A stretch of DNA of 19,027 nucleotides, taken from positions 1-19,027 of the forward strand of contig DATGYC010000129.1 of NCBI GenBank assembly GCA_035298385.1. The letters run 5' to 3'. How positions within the stretch are numbered: position 1 is the stretch's first letter; every line of letters begins with the position of its first letter. The translations under genes and the position numbers were made by a program. This document shows positions 6,234 through 13,782 of the stretch, in pieces. The notes under the pieces are model-generated. The model was given only the letters and a program-made list of their open reading frames with translations, searched no databases and was not told the DNA's origin. Source of the stretch: DATGYC01 sp035298385 (GTDB lineage Bacteria > Bacillota > Sulfobacillia > Symbiobacteriales > Symbiobacteriaceae).

Positions 6234-7325
6234 GTGAAGGCCCTGGTGCTCTGTGCCGGCCGGGGGACTCGGCTGGCCCCTCTTACACTCACACGGCCCA
6301 AGGCGGCGGTGCCCGTAGCGGGGCGCCCTGTCCTCACTCAGATCCTTTATTATCTGGCTGGTCAAGGGCTGACCGAGGTCGGGGTTGTCGTCGCTCCGGG
6401 TCAGATGACGCAGCTCCAGCAGGAGTCTGAACCGGAAGGCATGCAGATCCATTTCTTTACGCAAGAGCGCCCGCTCGGTATCGCCGATGCGGTCCGGGCG
6501 GCTTACGCCTATCTAGGTGAGGAGCCCTTTCTCCTCTACCTCGGCGATAATCTGACCAATGCCTCCCTGGCGGGCGCCCTCCAGCGCTTCGCACAGAGCG
6601 AGGAGGAGGCGCTTCTCCTGCTTCGCCCCGTCCCCAATCCGACCGCTTTCGGGGTGGCCGAACTGGATGGGGATCGGGTCGTTGCCGTCTGGGAGAAGCT
6701 GCCCCAACCGCCGACGAATCTAGCGATCGCCGGCATCTATCTCTTCCGTCCTTCGATCCACCAGGCGATCGCCCTGACTCAACCCTCAGCACGTGGGGAG
6801 TACGAGATCACGGATGCGATCCAAGCGCTCATCCAGGGGGGCGCCCCCGTCGGTGGGGCACTGCTGGATGGTTGGTGGCAGGACATGGGCTCGATTGGGG
6901 GGCTCTTGACAGCCAATCGTCTTCTGCTGAGCGAGCTCACCCCTGCGATCGACCCGACCGCGCAACTGCGGAACGTCGACCTGACCGGACCACTCTCGAT
7001 CGGGCCGCGGGCGATCATCGAGGGGAGCCGCTTGATCGGGCCGATCTGGATTGGCGCAGGTGCAGTGGTGCGGGGCTCCATCCTCGGCCCAGACGTCTCG
7101 CTGGGGGCGGGCGCCCGGATCCTTGACGCTTCGCTCCAGCAGACCATCCTGCTGCCGGGCGCCCAGGTGACGGGTCCCCTGCCGCCCCTAATCGGTACCG
7201 TGCTCGGAGAGCGGGCATCGGTCAGCAGCCTAGCGTCACCGACCGCCCCCCCCGGCGTCCGTCTCTGCCCGGTGCTGGGAGATGGCGAGTCGCTGCTGCT
7301 CCCCTCGGCTGACAACCCGGCCTAA
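6234..7325 (+). CDS. Sugar-1-phosphate nucleotidyltransferase (long RmlA/StrD type)
   Basis: Condenses a sugar-1-phosphate, probably glucose-1-phosphate, with dTTP or UTP to give an NDP-sugar. The 363 residues show the N-terminal nucleotide-binding motif GRGTRLAPLT followed by RPKAAVPVAG (catalytic Lys), the mid-domain YLGDNL and WWQDMGSIGGLL. From about residue 240 there is a C-terminal left-handed beta-helix with repeated I/L-G-x-G steps (IGPRAI, IGPIWIGAGAVV, LGAGARI). This matches the long thymidylyltransferases of antibiotic and surface-polymer clusters rather than the short RmlA of about 290 residues. The start is GTG 6234 behind a purine-rich stretch (GGGAGGGAGGGAC). It is the first gene of a plus-strand run with 18 nt to the next gene. 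The nucleotide used, and hence the sugar, cannot be decided from sequence alone. Confidence 0.9.
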   Translation: MKALVLCAGRGTRLAPLTLTRPKAAVPVAGRPVLTQILYYLAGQGLTEVGVVVAPGQMTQLQQESEPEGMQIHFFTQERPLGIADAVRAAYAYLGEEPFLLYLGDNLTNASLAGALQRFAQSEEEALLLLRPVPNPTAFGVAELDGDRVVAVWEKLPQPPTNLAIAGIYLFRPSIHQAIALTQPSARGEYEITDAIQALIQGGAPVGGALLDGWWQDMGSIGGLLTANRLLLSELTPAIDPTAQLRNVDLTGPLSIGPRAIIEGSRLIGPIWIGAGAVVRGSILGPDVSLGAGARILDASLQQTILLPGAQVTGPLPPLIGTVLGERASVSSLASPTAPPGVRLCPVLGDGESLLLPSADNPA

Positions 7326-7343
7326 GCAGGGAAGGAGGCACCG

Positions 7344-8495
7344 ATGGATCTACCCATAGACCTTACCCTGGTCTGTACCGAAAAGTTGCCCGTGCCGCCT
7401 GTGCGCGGCGGGGCGATTCAAACCTATATCGAGGGCGTTCTGCCTCGTTTGGTCGCCCGGGCGCGCGTGCGGGTGATCACCCGCACCGATCCGCTCCTGC
7501 CTGATCGGGAGGAGCGGGACGGCGCCGAGTGGATCCGGCTAGAGGCGGACGGTTACGCCGAACGCGTGCTGAGCTTTCTGCGCGCCAATCCCAGCGAGCG
7601 CGTGGTGATCTACAACCGTCCCAAGCTCGCCGGGGCCGTAACGGTAGCCCTGCCAGCGGCCCGGATCTTCCTCTCCTTGCACAACGAGATGCTCGCCCCC
7701 GACCGGATCGACTGGGCCGAGGCCGAGCAACTCCTCGCTCGCTTGGACCGGGTGATCTGCATCTCCGACTTTATCCGGGATGGCGTGTGTCGGCTTCACC
7801 CGTCCTGGCAGACAAAGGCCTTGACTATCCGCTCCGGCGTTGATCTGTCCGCCTTTCAGCCTGGTTGGGCGGCGCCCGACGCCCGGACTGTAGTCCGGGA
7901 GCGCCTGGGCCTGACCGATCGACGGGTGATTCTACACGTCTCCCGGCTGAGTCCGAAGAAGGGGAATCACCTCGTGGTTGCGGCGATGGAACAGGTGCTG
8001 CAAGTCTGCCCAGACGCCACCCTGCTCCTGGTAGGCTCGCGCTGGTACGGCTCAAACGATCCGGATGAGTACGCCGAGTCGATCCTGTCGGAGGCGGCCA
8101 GGCTCGGCCTTGGCGCCCGCATCACCGGCTGGATGCCGCCGTCAGCCTTACCGCCCTACTTTCTGGCATCGGACCTCTTCGTCTGCGCCTCCCAGTGGGA
8201 AGAGCCACTTGCCCGCGTCCATTATGAGGCGATGGCGGCCGGCCTGCCCATTCTGACCACGGACCGCGGTGGCAATGGCGAGGTCGTCACGGAAGGGGTG
8301 AACGGTCGGTTCGTCCGGCCGCATGATAAGGCTGAAAGTTACGCGCAGCGAATCATTGAGCTACTCGAAGACCCCGCGGAACGGGAGCGGCTCGGCCGGG
8401 CCGGGCGAGCCCAGGTGGAGGCGCAGCATGGCTGGCGTCAGGTGGGCGAACGCTTGGCAGAGAGACTCCTCGGGGCGAGGGAGGGATCCGGTTGA
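7344..8495 (+). CDS. GT4 glycosyltransferase, CotSA/YtcC-like
   Basis: A 383-residue GT-B glycosyltransferase of family 4. It closely follows my recollection of Bacillus spore coat protein CotSA: TEKLPVPPVRGGAIQTYIEG at 12-31, SLHNEM near 112-117, then LHVSRLSPKKGNHLVVAAM, LVGSRWYGSNDPDEY, SQWEEPLARVHYEAMAAGLP with the family E-x7-E pair, and TDRGGNGEV. It should transfer a sugar from an NDP-sugar onto a coat or crust glycan on the mother-cell side of the developing spore. A strong ribosome site AAGGAGG stands 5 nt before ATG 7344. The stop overlaps the next start by 4 nt (TTGA), so the two are translationally coupled. Donor and acceptor are not predictable. Confidence 0.92.
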   Translation: MDLPIDLTLVCTEKLPVPPVRGGAIQTYIEGVLPRLVARARVRVITRTDPLLPDREERDGAEWIRLEADGYAERVLSFLRANPSERVVIYNRPKLAGAVTVALPAARIFLSLHNEMLAPDRIDWAEAEQLLARLDRVICISDFIRDGVCRLHPSWQTKALTIRSGVDLSAFQPGWAAPDARTVVRERLGLTDRRVILHVSRLSPKKGNHLVVAAMEQVLQVCPDATLLLVGSRWYGSNDPDEYAESILSEAARLGLGARITGWMPPSALPPYFLASDLFVCASQWEEPLARVHYEAMAAGLPILTTDRGGNGEVVTEGVNGRFVRPHDKAESYAQRIIELLEDPAERERLGRAGRAQVEAQHGWRQVGERLAERLLGAREGSG

Positions 8496-9358
8496 CCATC
8501 TTGGTAACGGGCGCCGCTGGCTTCATCGGTCGCCACGTCGTTCAGCGCTTGCGGGCAGAGGGAGAGGCGGTCCTGGGCGTCGATCAGCGACCGGGCGCCG
8601 ACCGGCAACTCGACCTCTTGACCGCTGACCTCGACCCGCTCCTGGCGGGGGTCGATGGGGTGATCCACCTGGCGGGCCAGCCCGGCGTCCGGGAGTCTTG
8701 GCAGCGCTTCCCCGACTACGCTCGCGGCAATATTGAGCTGACCCAACGGCTTCTGGAGGCACTGCGGGAGCGACCGCTCCAGAAGTTCGTCCTCGCTTCC
8801 ACCAGCTCGATCTATGGGGCGGCGCCCATGCCTGCCCGGGAGGAGGGGCCACTCCTGCCCGTCTCGCCCTATGGGGCGACGAAGCTGGCAGCGGAGGGGC
8901 TCTGTGATCTGTATGGCCGGACCGCTTCAATCCCGTGGGTCGCCCTTCGCTTCTTCACGGTCTACGGTCCTGGGCAGCGCCCCGACATGGCCTTTACCCG
9001 GTGGCTGACCGCCCAGCGGGATGGCCAGCCGGTCCAACTCTTTGGCGACGGCGGTCAGGTGCGGGATTTCACCTACGTGGACGATGTCGTGGAGGCGGTC
9101 TTGCGGGCGCTGTCCGGCAAGGCCGAAGGCTGCGCCATCAATGTGGGTGGGGGGAGCCCCGTCTCGATCCGGGAGGCTCTGGCGTTGATCGAGGCGGTTA
9201 CGGGGCGCCCCGTGCTGATCGACCAGCAACCGGTCGCTCCCGGCGATATGCGCATCACCGCCGCCAATACCGAGCGGCTGACCGACCTACTGGGCTACGT
9301 CCCCAAGACCAGCCTAGCCGATGGCCTTGCGCGCCAGTGGGAATGGATTCAAACGTAA
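8492..9358 (+). CDS. NAD-dependent sugar epimerase (UDP-glucuronate 4-epimerase-like)
   Basis: A 288-residue extended SDR enzyme: NAD-binding GAAGFIGRH at 7-15, HLAGQPGVR, catalytic STSSIYG and YGATK, then LRFFTVYGPGQRPDMAF and the FGDGGQVRDFTYVDD loop. The FFTVYGPxxRPDMA stretch is characteristic of UDP-glucuronate 4-epimerases, which make UDP-galacturonate from the Ugd product. This fits the ugd gene in the same cluster and parallels ytcB beside ytcA in Bacillus. It is slightly short for the family (about 310). The start is TTG 8492, overlapping the upstream stop, with GAGGGAGGG just before it; another TTG four codons in would lose part of the Rossmann strand. A dTDP-glucose dehydratase-like role is less likely but not excluded. 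Confidence 0.88.
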   Translation: MTILVTGAAGFIGRHVVQRLRAEGEAVLGVDQRPGADRQLDLLTADLDPLLAGVDGVIHLAGQPGVRESWQRFPDYARGNIELTQRLLEALRERPLQKFVLASTSSIYGAAPMPAREEGPLLPVSPYGATKLAAEGLCDLYGRTASIPWVALRFFTVYGPGQRPDMAFTRWLTAQRDGQPVQLFGDGGQVRDFTYVDDVVEAVLRALSGKAEGCAINVGGGSPVSIREALALIEAVTGRPVLIDQQPVAPGDMRITAANTERLTDLLGYVPKTSLADGLARQWEWIQT

Positions 9359-9378
9359 TCTACGGGAGGAGTCATCCC

Positions 9379-10494
9379 ATGCCGCCCGTCCACCTCGCCA
9401 TTCTGCTCCGCCGTCCAACCAGCAACACGGAGCCCTTCGGTGCCGTCACGCCCTTTGTGCAGAACCTCACGCGACTCGGGGTGGAAGAGGGTGTCGAGGT
9501 GACTGCCGTCTATCGGGGCGACGTGAATCAGCGGACACGACGCATGCTGGTCACGCGCTACCTTGGGCCAGAGGGTGGCTGGCAGCAGGAGGAGCGGGGC
9601 CTACCGGACGTCCTGTGGAACCGTTGCCTGCGCCATGATCGCCACCGGATCCTGCCTTGGTTCGGCCGGGAGGGCGTCGCCCTCTTCTTCCAACGCTTTC
9701 TCAACAAGTGGCAAGCACACCAACTCCTGCGGCAGGACGAAGCGATCGCACCACACCTGCCGGAGACGCATCTGCTGGAGGAAGGCGAGCAATTGCTTGA
9801 TCTGCTGGACCGGTACCCGACGGCCTATATCAAGCCGATCAACGGCTCTCTCGGCAAGGGGATCATGCGGGTTGAGCCAGCGACCCGACGTCGGCTGAAG
9901 CTCCGGTACGTCTCGCCCCGGACCGGGCGCCTGCGTGAGCTACTGGCAACAGCCGATGATCTGGACGACTGGTTGGATGATGATGAGCGGGAGGGGCAGT
10001 ACATCGCTCAGCAGGGGCTGGCGCTAGACCTAGCGGACGCCAGGCCGGTCGATCTCCGCCTGCTCTTGCAGAAGGATCGGTCTGGGGAGTGGGGGGTGAC
10101 GGGGCTGGGCGCCCGCCGGGCCGCGGCTGACCGCTTCACCGCCAACCTGCACACTGGCGGCGAGGGAGTGCCCCTGGACGCCATCGTCACAGAGACCGGC
10201 CTCGAGGCGAAGACGGTGGCCGAACTGGCTGGGCAACTCGGCCTGCAGATCGCCCACAGCCTGGAGTCGTGCTGTGGCCCCCTGGGTGAACTGGGGATCG
10301 ACTTCGGGCTGGACCGCTCCGGACGACTCTGGCTGATCGAAGAGAACGCTCGCCCTGGCCGGGCGCTCTTCAGCCAGATCGGGCCGCCCGACCTCGCTGA
10401 AGCGACCTACCGACGTCCCCTCCAGTACGTTCGCCACCTTGCTGAGGCGAAGAGCGGCGAAGAAGAGGCGACAATGACTAGTCCCCCTGCATAG
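9379..10494 (+). CDS. YheC/YheD-family ATP-grasp protein (endospore coat-associated)
   Basis: A 371-residue ATP-grasp protein. Features resembling the Bacillus YheC/YheD family are EPFGAVTPFVQNL near residue 15, VLWNRCLRHDR, IKPINGSLGKGI near 150 (ATP-binding loop), VTGLGARRA with ANLHTGG, and ELGIDFGLD with WLIEENARPGR near 320 (metal and catalytic acidic residues). Bacillus members are called endospore coat-associated, but their ligation reaction is unknown to me. ATP-grasp chemistry would join a carboxylate to an amine or thiol. ATG 9379 is preceded by GGGAGGAG; an open frame extending back to 8935 is only read-through inside the epimerase gene. It sits between the sugar genes and cotE, consistent with a coat-assembly role. 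Confidence 0.9.
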   Translation: MPPVHLAILLRRPTSNTEPFGAVTPFVQNLTRLGVEEGVEVTAVYRGDVNQRTRRMLVTRYLGPEGGWQQEERGLPDVLWNRCLRHDRHRILPWFGREGVALFFQRFLNKWQAHQLLRQDEAIAPHLPETHLLEEGEQLLDLLDRYPTAYIKPINGSLGKGIMRVEPATRRRLKLRYVSPRTGRLRELLATADDLDDWLDDDEREGQYIAQQGLALDLADARPVDLRLLLQKDRSGEWGVTGLGARRAAADRFTANLHTGGEGVPLDAIVTETGLEAKTVAELAGQLGLQIAHSLESCCGPLGELGIDFGLDRSGRLWLIEENARPGRALFSQIGPPDLAEATYRRPLQYVRHLAEAKSGEEEATMTSPPA

Positions 10495-10559
10495 CCTGAT
10501 GTGGGAGCTTGCACGTGAAGGCAGCTCGAGCGTAGCAAGTCCCTAAGGGAGGAAACGCT

Positions 10560-11084
10560 GTGTCGGAAGGCCGGCTCCAAGAGATCGTAACAAAGGCGGT
10601 CGTCGGTCGCGCCGAGCGTCAGGTCAAGTGGACGCAGACGGTCCCGGCCGACGGCGTCACCGGGGTCTACGGCGTCCATGTGACCGGCTATGAGATCGAG
10701 GTGGAACTAGTAGACGGACGTCCGGTCGTCAACTGCGCCGTTCAGGCTGACCTGTGGTGCGGGACCGGCGGGGCCACCAAGATCATGCGGATCCACGCTG
10801 AGCACACCGAAGGTGTGAACGTCCGTACCGTAGGAAAGGTCCTCGGTCAGCGTGAGATCCGTGCACGTCTGGTCACCCCTGCAAAGGTGACCGGCGTGGA
10901 CGTACAGAACGGTGCTATCCAACTCGGGCTCGTGGCCGACGTTGTGCTCGAGCTCAGTGGCACCACCCGTCTGGCGGTTCGGGCATTCGATGTCGAAGAT
11001 GACGATGGCGATACCGACGCCTGGACTGATGACTCTAGCGGCGCAGGTTCGGGATCGGGATCCGGATCCGGCTCCGGTGAATAG
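10560..11084 (+). CDS. cotE: CotE-family outer spore-coat morphogenetic protein
   Basis: A 174-residue protein whose start SEGRLQEIVTKAVVGRAERQ resembles the Bacillus CotE start (SEYREIITKAVVAKGRKF). The body is beta-rich: the V-T-G-Y-E-I-E-V-E-L strand, then DLWCGTGGATKIMRIHAEHTE, REIRARLVTPAKV and VVLELSGTTRLAV. CotE forms the inter-coat layer in the mother cell and recruits outer-coat proteins; its acidic C-terminus matters for interactions. Here residues from about 145 are acidic (DVEDDDGDTDAWTDD) and end in an unusual Gly-Ser run. The start is GTG 10560 with AAGGGAGGAA 7 nt upstream. Unlike the Bacillus subtilis locus, this cotE directly follows coat-sugar and YheC/D genes. I found no convincing sigma-E or sigma-K promoter in the 65-bp gap 10495-10559. 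Confidence 0.88.
   Translation: MSEGRLQEIVTKAVVGRAERQVKWTQTVPADGVTGVYGVHVTGYEIEVELVDGRPVVNCAVQADLWCGTGGATKIMRIHAEHTEGVNVRTVGKVLGQREIRARLVTPAKVTGVDVQNGAIQLGLVADVVLELSGTTRLAVRAFDVEDDDGDTDAWTDDSSGAGSGSGSGSGSGE
11046..11078 (+). repeat. Gly-Ser repeat tract at the CotE C-terminus
   Basis: In-frame tandem (Gly-Ser)5-Gly encoded by GGN-TCN hexamers, including two GGATCC-like units. It looks like a slippage-prone linker or tail and may vary in length between strains. Confidence 0.85.
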
Positions 11085-11089
11085 CGAGA

Positions 11090-11122
11090 CGCCCCCGCTT
11101 TGCTCCAAGCAAGGCGGGGGCG
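11090..11122 (+). terminator. Terminator-like hairpin after cotE
   Basis: A 9-bp GC arm CGCCCCCGC (11090-11098) pairs with GCGGGGGCG (11114-11122), helped by TTGC and GCAA inside the loop. No T-run follows directly, so it may be a weak terminator or an mRNA-stabilising end. Confidence 0.6.
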
Positions 11123-11124
11123 CC

Positions 11125-11147
11125 CGCGATTAAAAGTTTTAATCGCG
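11125..11147. promoter_or_regulatory. Perfect 23-bp palindrome upstream of the small-protein pair
   Basis: 11-bp arms CGCGATTAAAA and TTTTAATCGCG around a central G. It lies 3 bp after the cotE hairpin and 75 bp before the next gene. It could be an operator for an unidentified regulator or part of a compound terminator. No clear sigma-A promoter is seen between it and 11223. Confidence 0.55.
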
Positions 11148-11222
11148 TTGGTGCACATTTGGTACGAACTAAACCAAGACATTTTTCGTGTTATTAGATA
11201 GGAGGGGGAAGGAGGGAGTCGT

Positions 11223-11531
11223 ATGCAGGATGAGACGGCCTTTCTCAGGGATGTGGCTCGGCGGCTGCAGGCGATCAGCGATGCCAAGCGACTACAGCCC
11301 CAGATTGAGGGCGCCCTGAACCAGTTGGCAGAGCTCCAACGGCTCGTTGGGGAGCGTGGTTACGCGGCGCATGGTGCCAGCGGCTTTCTGCGTGAAGCGG
11401 CAGATGCGAACGCCCGGTTACAGCAGTTTGCCGAGGCGCTAGCGGCGGCCGAGCGGATCATCCGGGAGACCGCGTACTGCCTGCCCATGCTGACGTATCA
11501 AGGAGGCGAGACGGATGGGGACGGGGGATGA
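11223..11531 (+). CDS. Small helical protein, paralogous to the C-terminal domain of its neighbour
   Basis: An unrecognised 102-residue protein predicted to be almost entirely helical, with runs such as LQPQIEGALNQLAELQRLV and LQQFAEALAAAERIIRET, ending in a Gly/Asp-rich tail. There is no signal peptide or membrane segment. The start ATG 11223 has AAGGAGG at good spacing. Residues 3-90 align without gaps to residues of the next protein starting near 119 (20 identities in 88 positions by hand count, with conserved G-A, L-x2-L and a final P-x-L). The gene overlaps the next one by 17 nt, so the products are probably made together and may interact. Position behind cotE suggests a sporulation role, but that is inference. 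Confidence 0.8.
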   Translation: MQDETAFLRDVARRLQAISDAKRLQPQIEGALNQLAELQRLVGERGYAAHGASGFLREAADANARLQQFAEALAAAERIIRETAYCLPMLTYQGGETDGDGG

Positions 11532-12159
11532 GCTGCGCGATCGACTGTGGCGGGAGCGGCTGGTGACGGCGCTGCGCGTGCAACTGCCGGTCGAACTGGA
11601 CGAGGCGGAGACCCTCGCAGAGCTTGTCCTACTCCACGGTCTCCCGCCTGGGCAGGACGAGGCCCCGGTGCGATCCGCACTCTGGCGCTCGACCGGCGCT
11701 ACGCCAGAGTGGGTGGAGCAGGTTATGCGGATCATCCAGAGCGTCCGTGACGGGATCCGACTACCTGTCCCGGAGCCCGACTCCGCTCAGAGGCCAGCGC
11801 TCCCCGAGCGGCAGCCCGACGAGCAGGTACCACCAGCGATCAACACCTATGCGCCACCGGAGAAGCACTCGGATCAAGAACTGATCATGACCCTCGTGCT
11901 CGAGCGGATGCGCGCCGTCAATCACTTTCAGCAACTCGCCCCGAAGGTGCAGGGCGCCCAGACCAACCTCCGCACCCTGCGGATCGCCGTCTCGGGGGAG
12001 GCGGATGACTCGGTCCGGCTTCCCCACCTACTCGCGGAGTGGCTGGAGGCCCGCCGGGCATGGGAGGCCGAGAACCAGGTGCTCCAGTCCGCCCAGGCCA
12101 CCCTGCGCGCCACCGAGTGGCTGATTCCCTTCCTACAGGGGCCCCTCGCCAGTCGTTAA
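11515..12159 (+). CDS. Hypothetical two-part protein with helical C-terminal domain
   Basis: An unrecognised 214-residue protein. The N-terminal part (1-80) is charged and helical (WRERLVTALRVQLPVELDEAETLAELVLL). A Pro-rich linker follows at about 83-118 (PVPEPDSAQRPALPERQPDE and APPEKH). The C-terminal domain from about 119 repeats the fold of the upstream 102-aa protein (LAPKVQGAQTNLRTLR against LQPQIEGALNQLAELQ, and ATEWLIPFL against ETAYCLPML). ATG 11515 lies within the end of the previous gene with AAGGAGG about 8 nt upstream, so translation is coupled. No enzyme motif is visible. A structural or scaffolding part in the spore coat is possible, given cotE upstream, but unproven. Confidence 0.8.
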   Translation: MGTGDELRDRLWRERLVTALRVQLPVELDEAETLAELVLLHGLPPGQDEAPVRSALWRSTGATPEWVEQVMRIIQSVRDGIRLPVPEPDSAQRPALPERQPDEQVPPAINTYAPPEKHSDQELIMTLVLERMRAVNHFQQLAPKVQGAQTNLRTLRIAVSGEADDSVRLPHLLAEWLEARRAWEAENQVLQSAQATLRATEWLIPFLQGPLASR

Positions 12160-12199
12160 AAGCGAATAAATGTGAACAATAAGAGGAGTTAGAGCGGCG

Positions 12200-12303
12200 A
12201 TGCGTAAGATGAAAGGAGGAGATTGATGCAGGAGGAGATTAGATGCCTAGCCGGTCCGATATGCTGGCGGCGCTCTCTGGGGCGCCCGACACCTATGACC
12301 TGA
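12200..12303 (+). other. Overlapping mini-ORFs and duplicated ribosome sites before glpD
   Basis: An 8-codon ORF (12200-12226, MRKMKGGD) contains AAAGGAGGAG, and its TGA overlaps the ATG of a 25-codon ORF (12226-12303). That ORF in turn carries the glpD ribosome site AGGAGGAG and overlaps the glpD start in another frame. The words AGGAGGAGATTGATG and AGGAGGAGATTAGATG form an imperfect tandem duplication. They may tune glpD translation or be a simple duplication scar. Confidence 0.4.
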
Positions 12304-13736
12304 TCATCCTGGGCGGTGGAATCACCGGCGTCGGAGTCGCTTGGCAGGCGGCCACCGCCGGACTAAAGGTCCTCTTGCTGGAACAGGGTGACCTGGCTGG
12401 CGGCACATCCTCGAGTTCGACAAAGTTGATCCATGGCGGCATCCGTTACCTAAAGCAGTTCGATCTGCACCTCGTGCGCGAGGGGGTGCAGGAGCGAGAG
12501 GAGCTCATCCGGCTCGCTCCCGCCTTGGTTCACCCAGCCGAGTTTGTTTATCCGATTTACAAAGAGGGCGCCGAGCGCCTCTGGATGCTTCGGCTTGGCC
12601 TTCGGGTCTATGACTGGTTCGCCGGGAAGCAGAACCTTCACCCGCACCAGATTCGGACCGCTGCCGAGATCCTGACCGATGAGGCTCTCCTCCGGTCGGA
12701 CGGCCTTGAGGGTGGCGCCCGCTACGCCGACTGCGTCACAGATGACGCCCGCCTCACCCTAGCAGTCGCCCGGGCTGCGGCGGCCGCCGGGGCGGTCATC
12801 CTCACCTACGCCCAGGTAACGGGGTTCACCTACGATCTGGAAGGCCTGGTCAATGGGGTGACCGGCGAGTTGGCCGAAGGAACTCCTTTCCGCTATGCGA
12901 CACGGTACGTGCTGAACGCCACGGGCCCATGGGTCGACCAGGTGCGGTGGCTGGACCAGCCTGGCGCTCGTCCCATTCTTCGCCCGACCAAGGGCGTTCA
13001 CCTGACGGTGGAGCGTGAGCGTCTCCCCCTGCAGCGGCCGACGGTCCTCTTTGGGCCAGATGGCCGGCTGATGTTCGGCATCCCACGGGGCGCCCGGACC
13101 TACCTGGGCACCACCGACACCGACTGGAAGGGCGATCCTGCTTCTCTGCGGGTCGAGCGAGCGGATGTGGGCTACATCCTGACCGCTGCCAACCACGCCT
13201 TCCCGGGCGTCAGCCTTGCTGAGGCTGATGTTCGCTCCGTCTGGGCCGGCCTGCGCCCGCTCGTCGCAGCGAGCGATAACGCCGGGCCGAGTCAGCTCTC
13301 CCGAGACTATCGCCTGACCCGTTCGGCCACCGGCCTCTACACCGTGGCTGGCGGCAAGTTGACGGCCTTCCGGGCGATGGCTCACGGCATCCTGACCCAG
13401 ATGGACCTCGTGCCGAAGGGGCGCCCTGCGGCGCATGACCTCCTCCCGACGGATCCGTTCCCGTTTCCCGAGGCAGCGGACTGGTCACCGGCGGCGGTGA
13501 CGGAGGCTGCTGCGTGGTCCGTCAAGGAAGGGTTCGCCCATCACCTCAGTGACGTCCTCGTCCGACGGACCGGGCAACTCCTCTGGGCGCCCCAGGCTGG
13601 CCTTCACCAGGCGGAGCGTGCAGCCGCCGTCATGGCCGAGCACCTGGGGTGGACGGCAGATCAGACCGGGATGGAGATCGAGGCCTATCGGCAGTGCGTC
13701 GGCCGCATGGAGGCTTGGCGGCGCGAGCCCCAGTAA
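12243..13736 (+). CDS. glpD: FAD-dependent glycerol-3-phosphate dehydrogenase
   Basis: Oxidises glycerol-3-phosphate to dihydroxyacetone phosphate at the membrane, passing electrons to quinone. Residues 19-29 (DLIILGGGITG) form the FAD-binding fold, followed by LLEQGDLAGGTSSSSTKLIHGGIRYL (41-66), the family's flavin and substrate loop. Further motifs are NATGPWVDQVR, RPTKGVHLTV, FGIPRGARTYLGTTDTDW and the SRDYRL...GLYTVAGGKLTAFR stretch. The 497 residues are shorter than the Bacillus subtilis protein (about 555), mainly at the C-terminus. ATG 12243 has GGAGGAG 5 nt upstream; ATG 12261 is a weaker alternative. No GlpP-type antiterminator hairpin was seen upstream. It is separated by 83 nt from the small-protein pair, so co-transcription is possible. 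Confidence 0.95.
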   Translation: MPSRSDMLAALSGAPDTYDLIILGGGITGVGVAWQAATAGLKVLLLEQGDLAGGTSSSSTKLIHGGIRYLKQFDLHLVREGVQEREELIRLAPALVHPAEFVYPIYKEGAERLWMLRLGLRVYDWFAGKQNLHPHQIRTAAEILTDEALLRSDGLEGGARYADCVTDDARLTLAVARAAAAAGAVILTYAQVTGFTYDLEGLVNGVTGELAEGTPFRYATRYVLNATGPWVDQVRWLDQPGARPILRPTKGVHLTVERERLPLQRPTVLFGPDGRLMFGIPRGARTYLGTTDTDWKGDPASLRVERADVGYILTAANHAFPGVSLAEADVRSVWAGLRPLVAASDNAGPSQLSRDYRLTRSATGLYTVAGGKLTAFRAMAHGILTQMDLVPKGRPAAHDLLPTDPFPFPEAADWSPAAVTEAAAWSVKEGFAHHLSDVLVRRTGQLLWAPQAGLHQAERAAAVMAEHLGWTADQTGMEIEAYRQCVGRMEAWRREPQ

Positions 13737-13739
13737 GCA

Positions 13740-13766
13740 AAAGACGCCCTTCCAGTTGGAAGGGCG
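13740..13766 (-). terminator. Terminator of the purine nucleoside phosphorylase gene
   Basis: Stem CGCCCTTCC/GGAAGGGCG (13745-13753 with 13758-13766) with loop AGTT. On the minus strand the stem is followed by TCTTTTGC, a U-tract, so it terminates the gene ending at 13783. It also lies right after glpD and could stop plus-strand transcription weakly. Confidence 0.8.
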
Positions 13767-13782
13767 CCAATCGCCGATCGGC

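Noticed and set aside
8935..9378. N-terminal extension of the ATP-grasp protein inside the epimerase gene
   Set aside because: The extension is in another frame over conserved epimerase motifs, whereas ATG 9379 has a strong ribosome site and the family's normal N-terminus.
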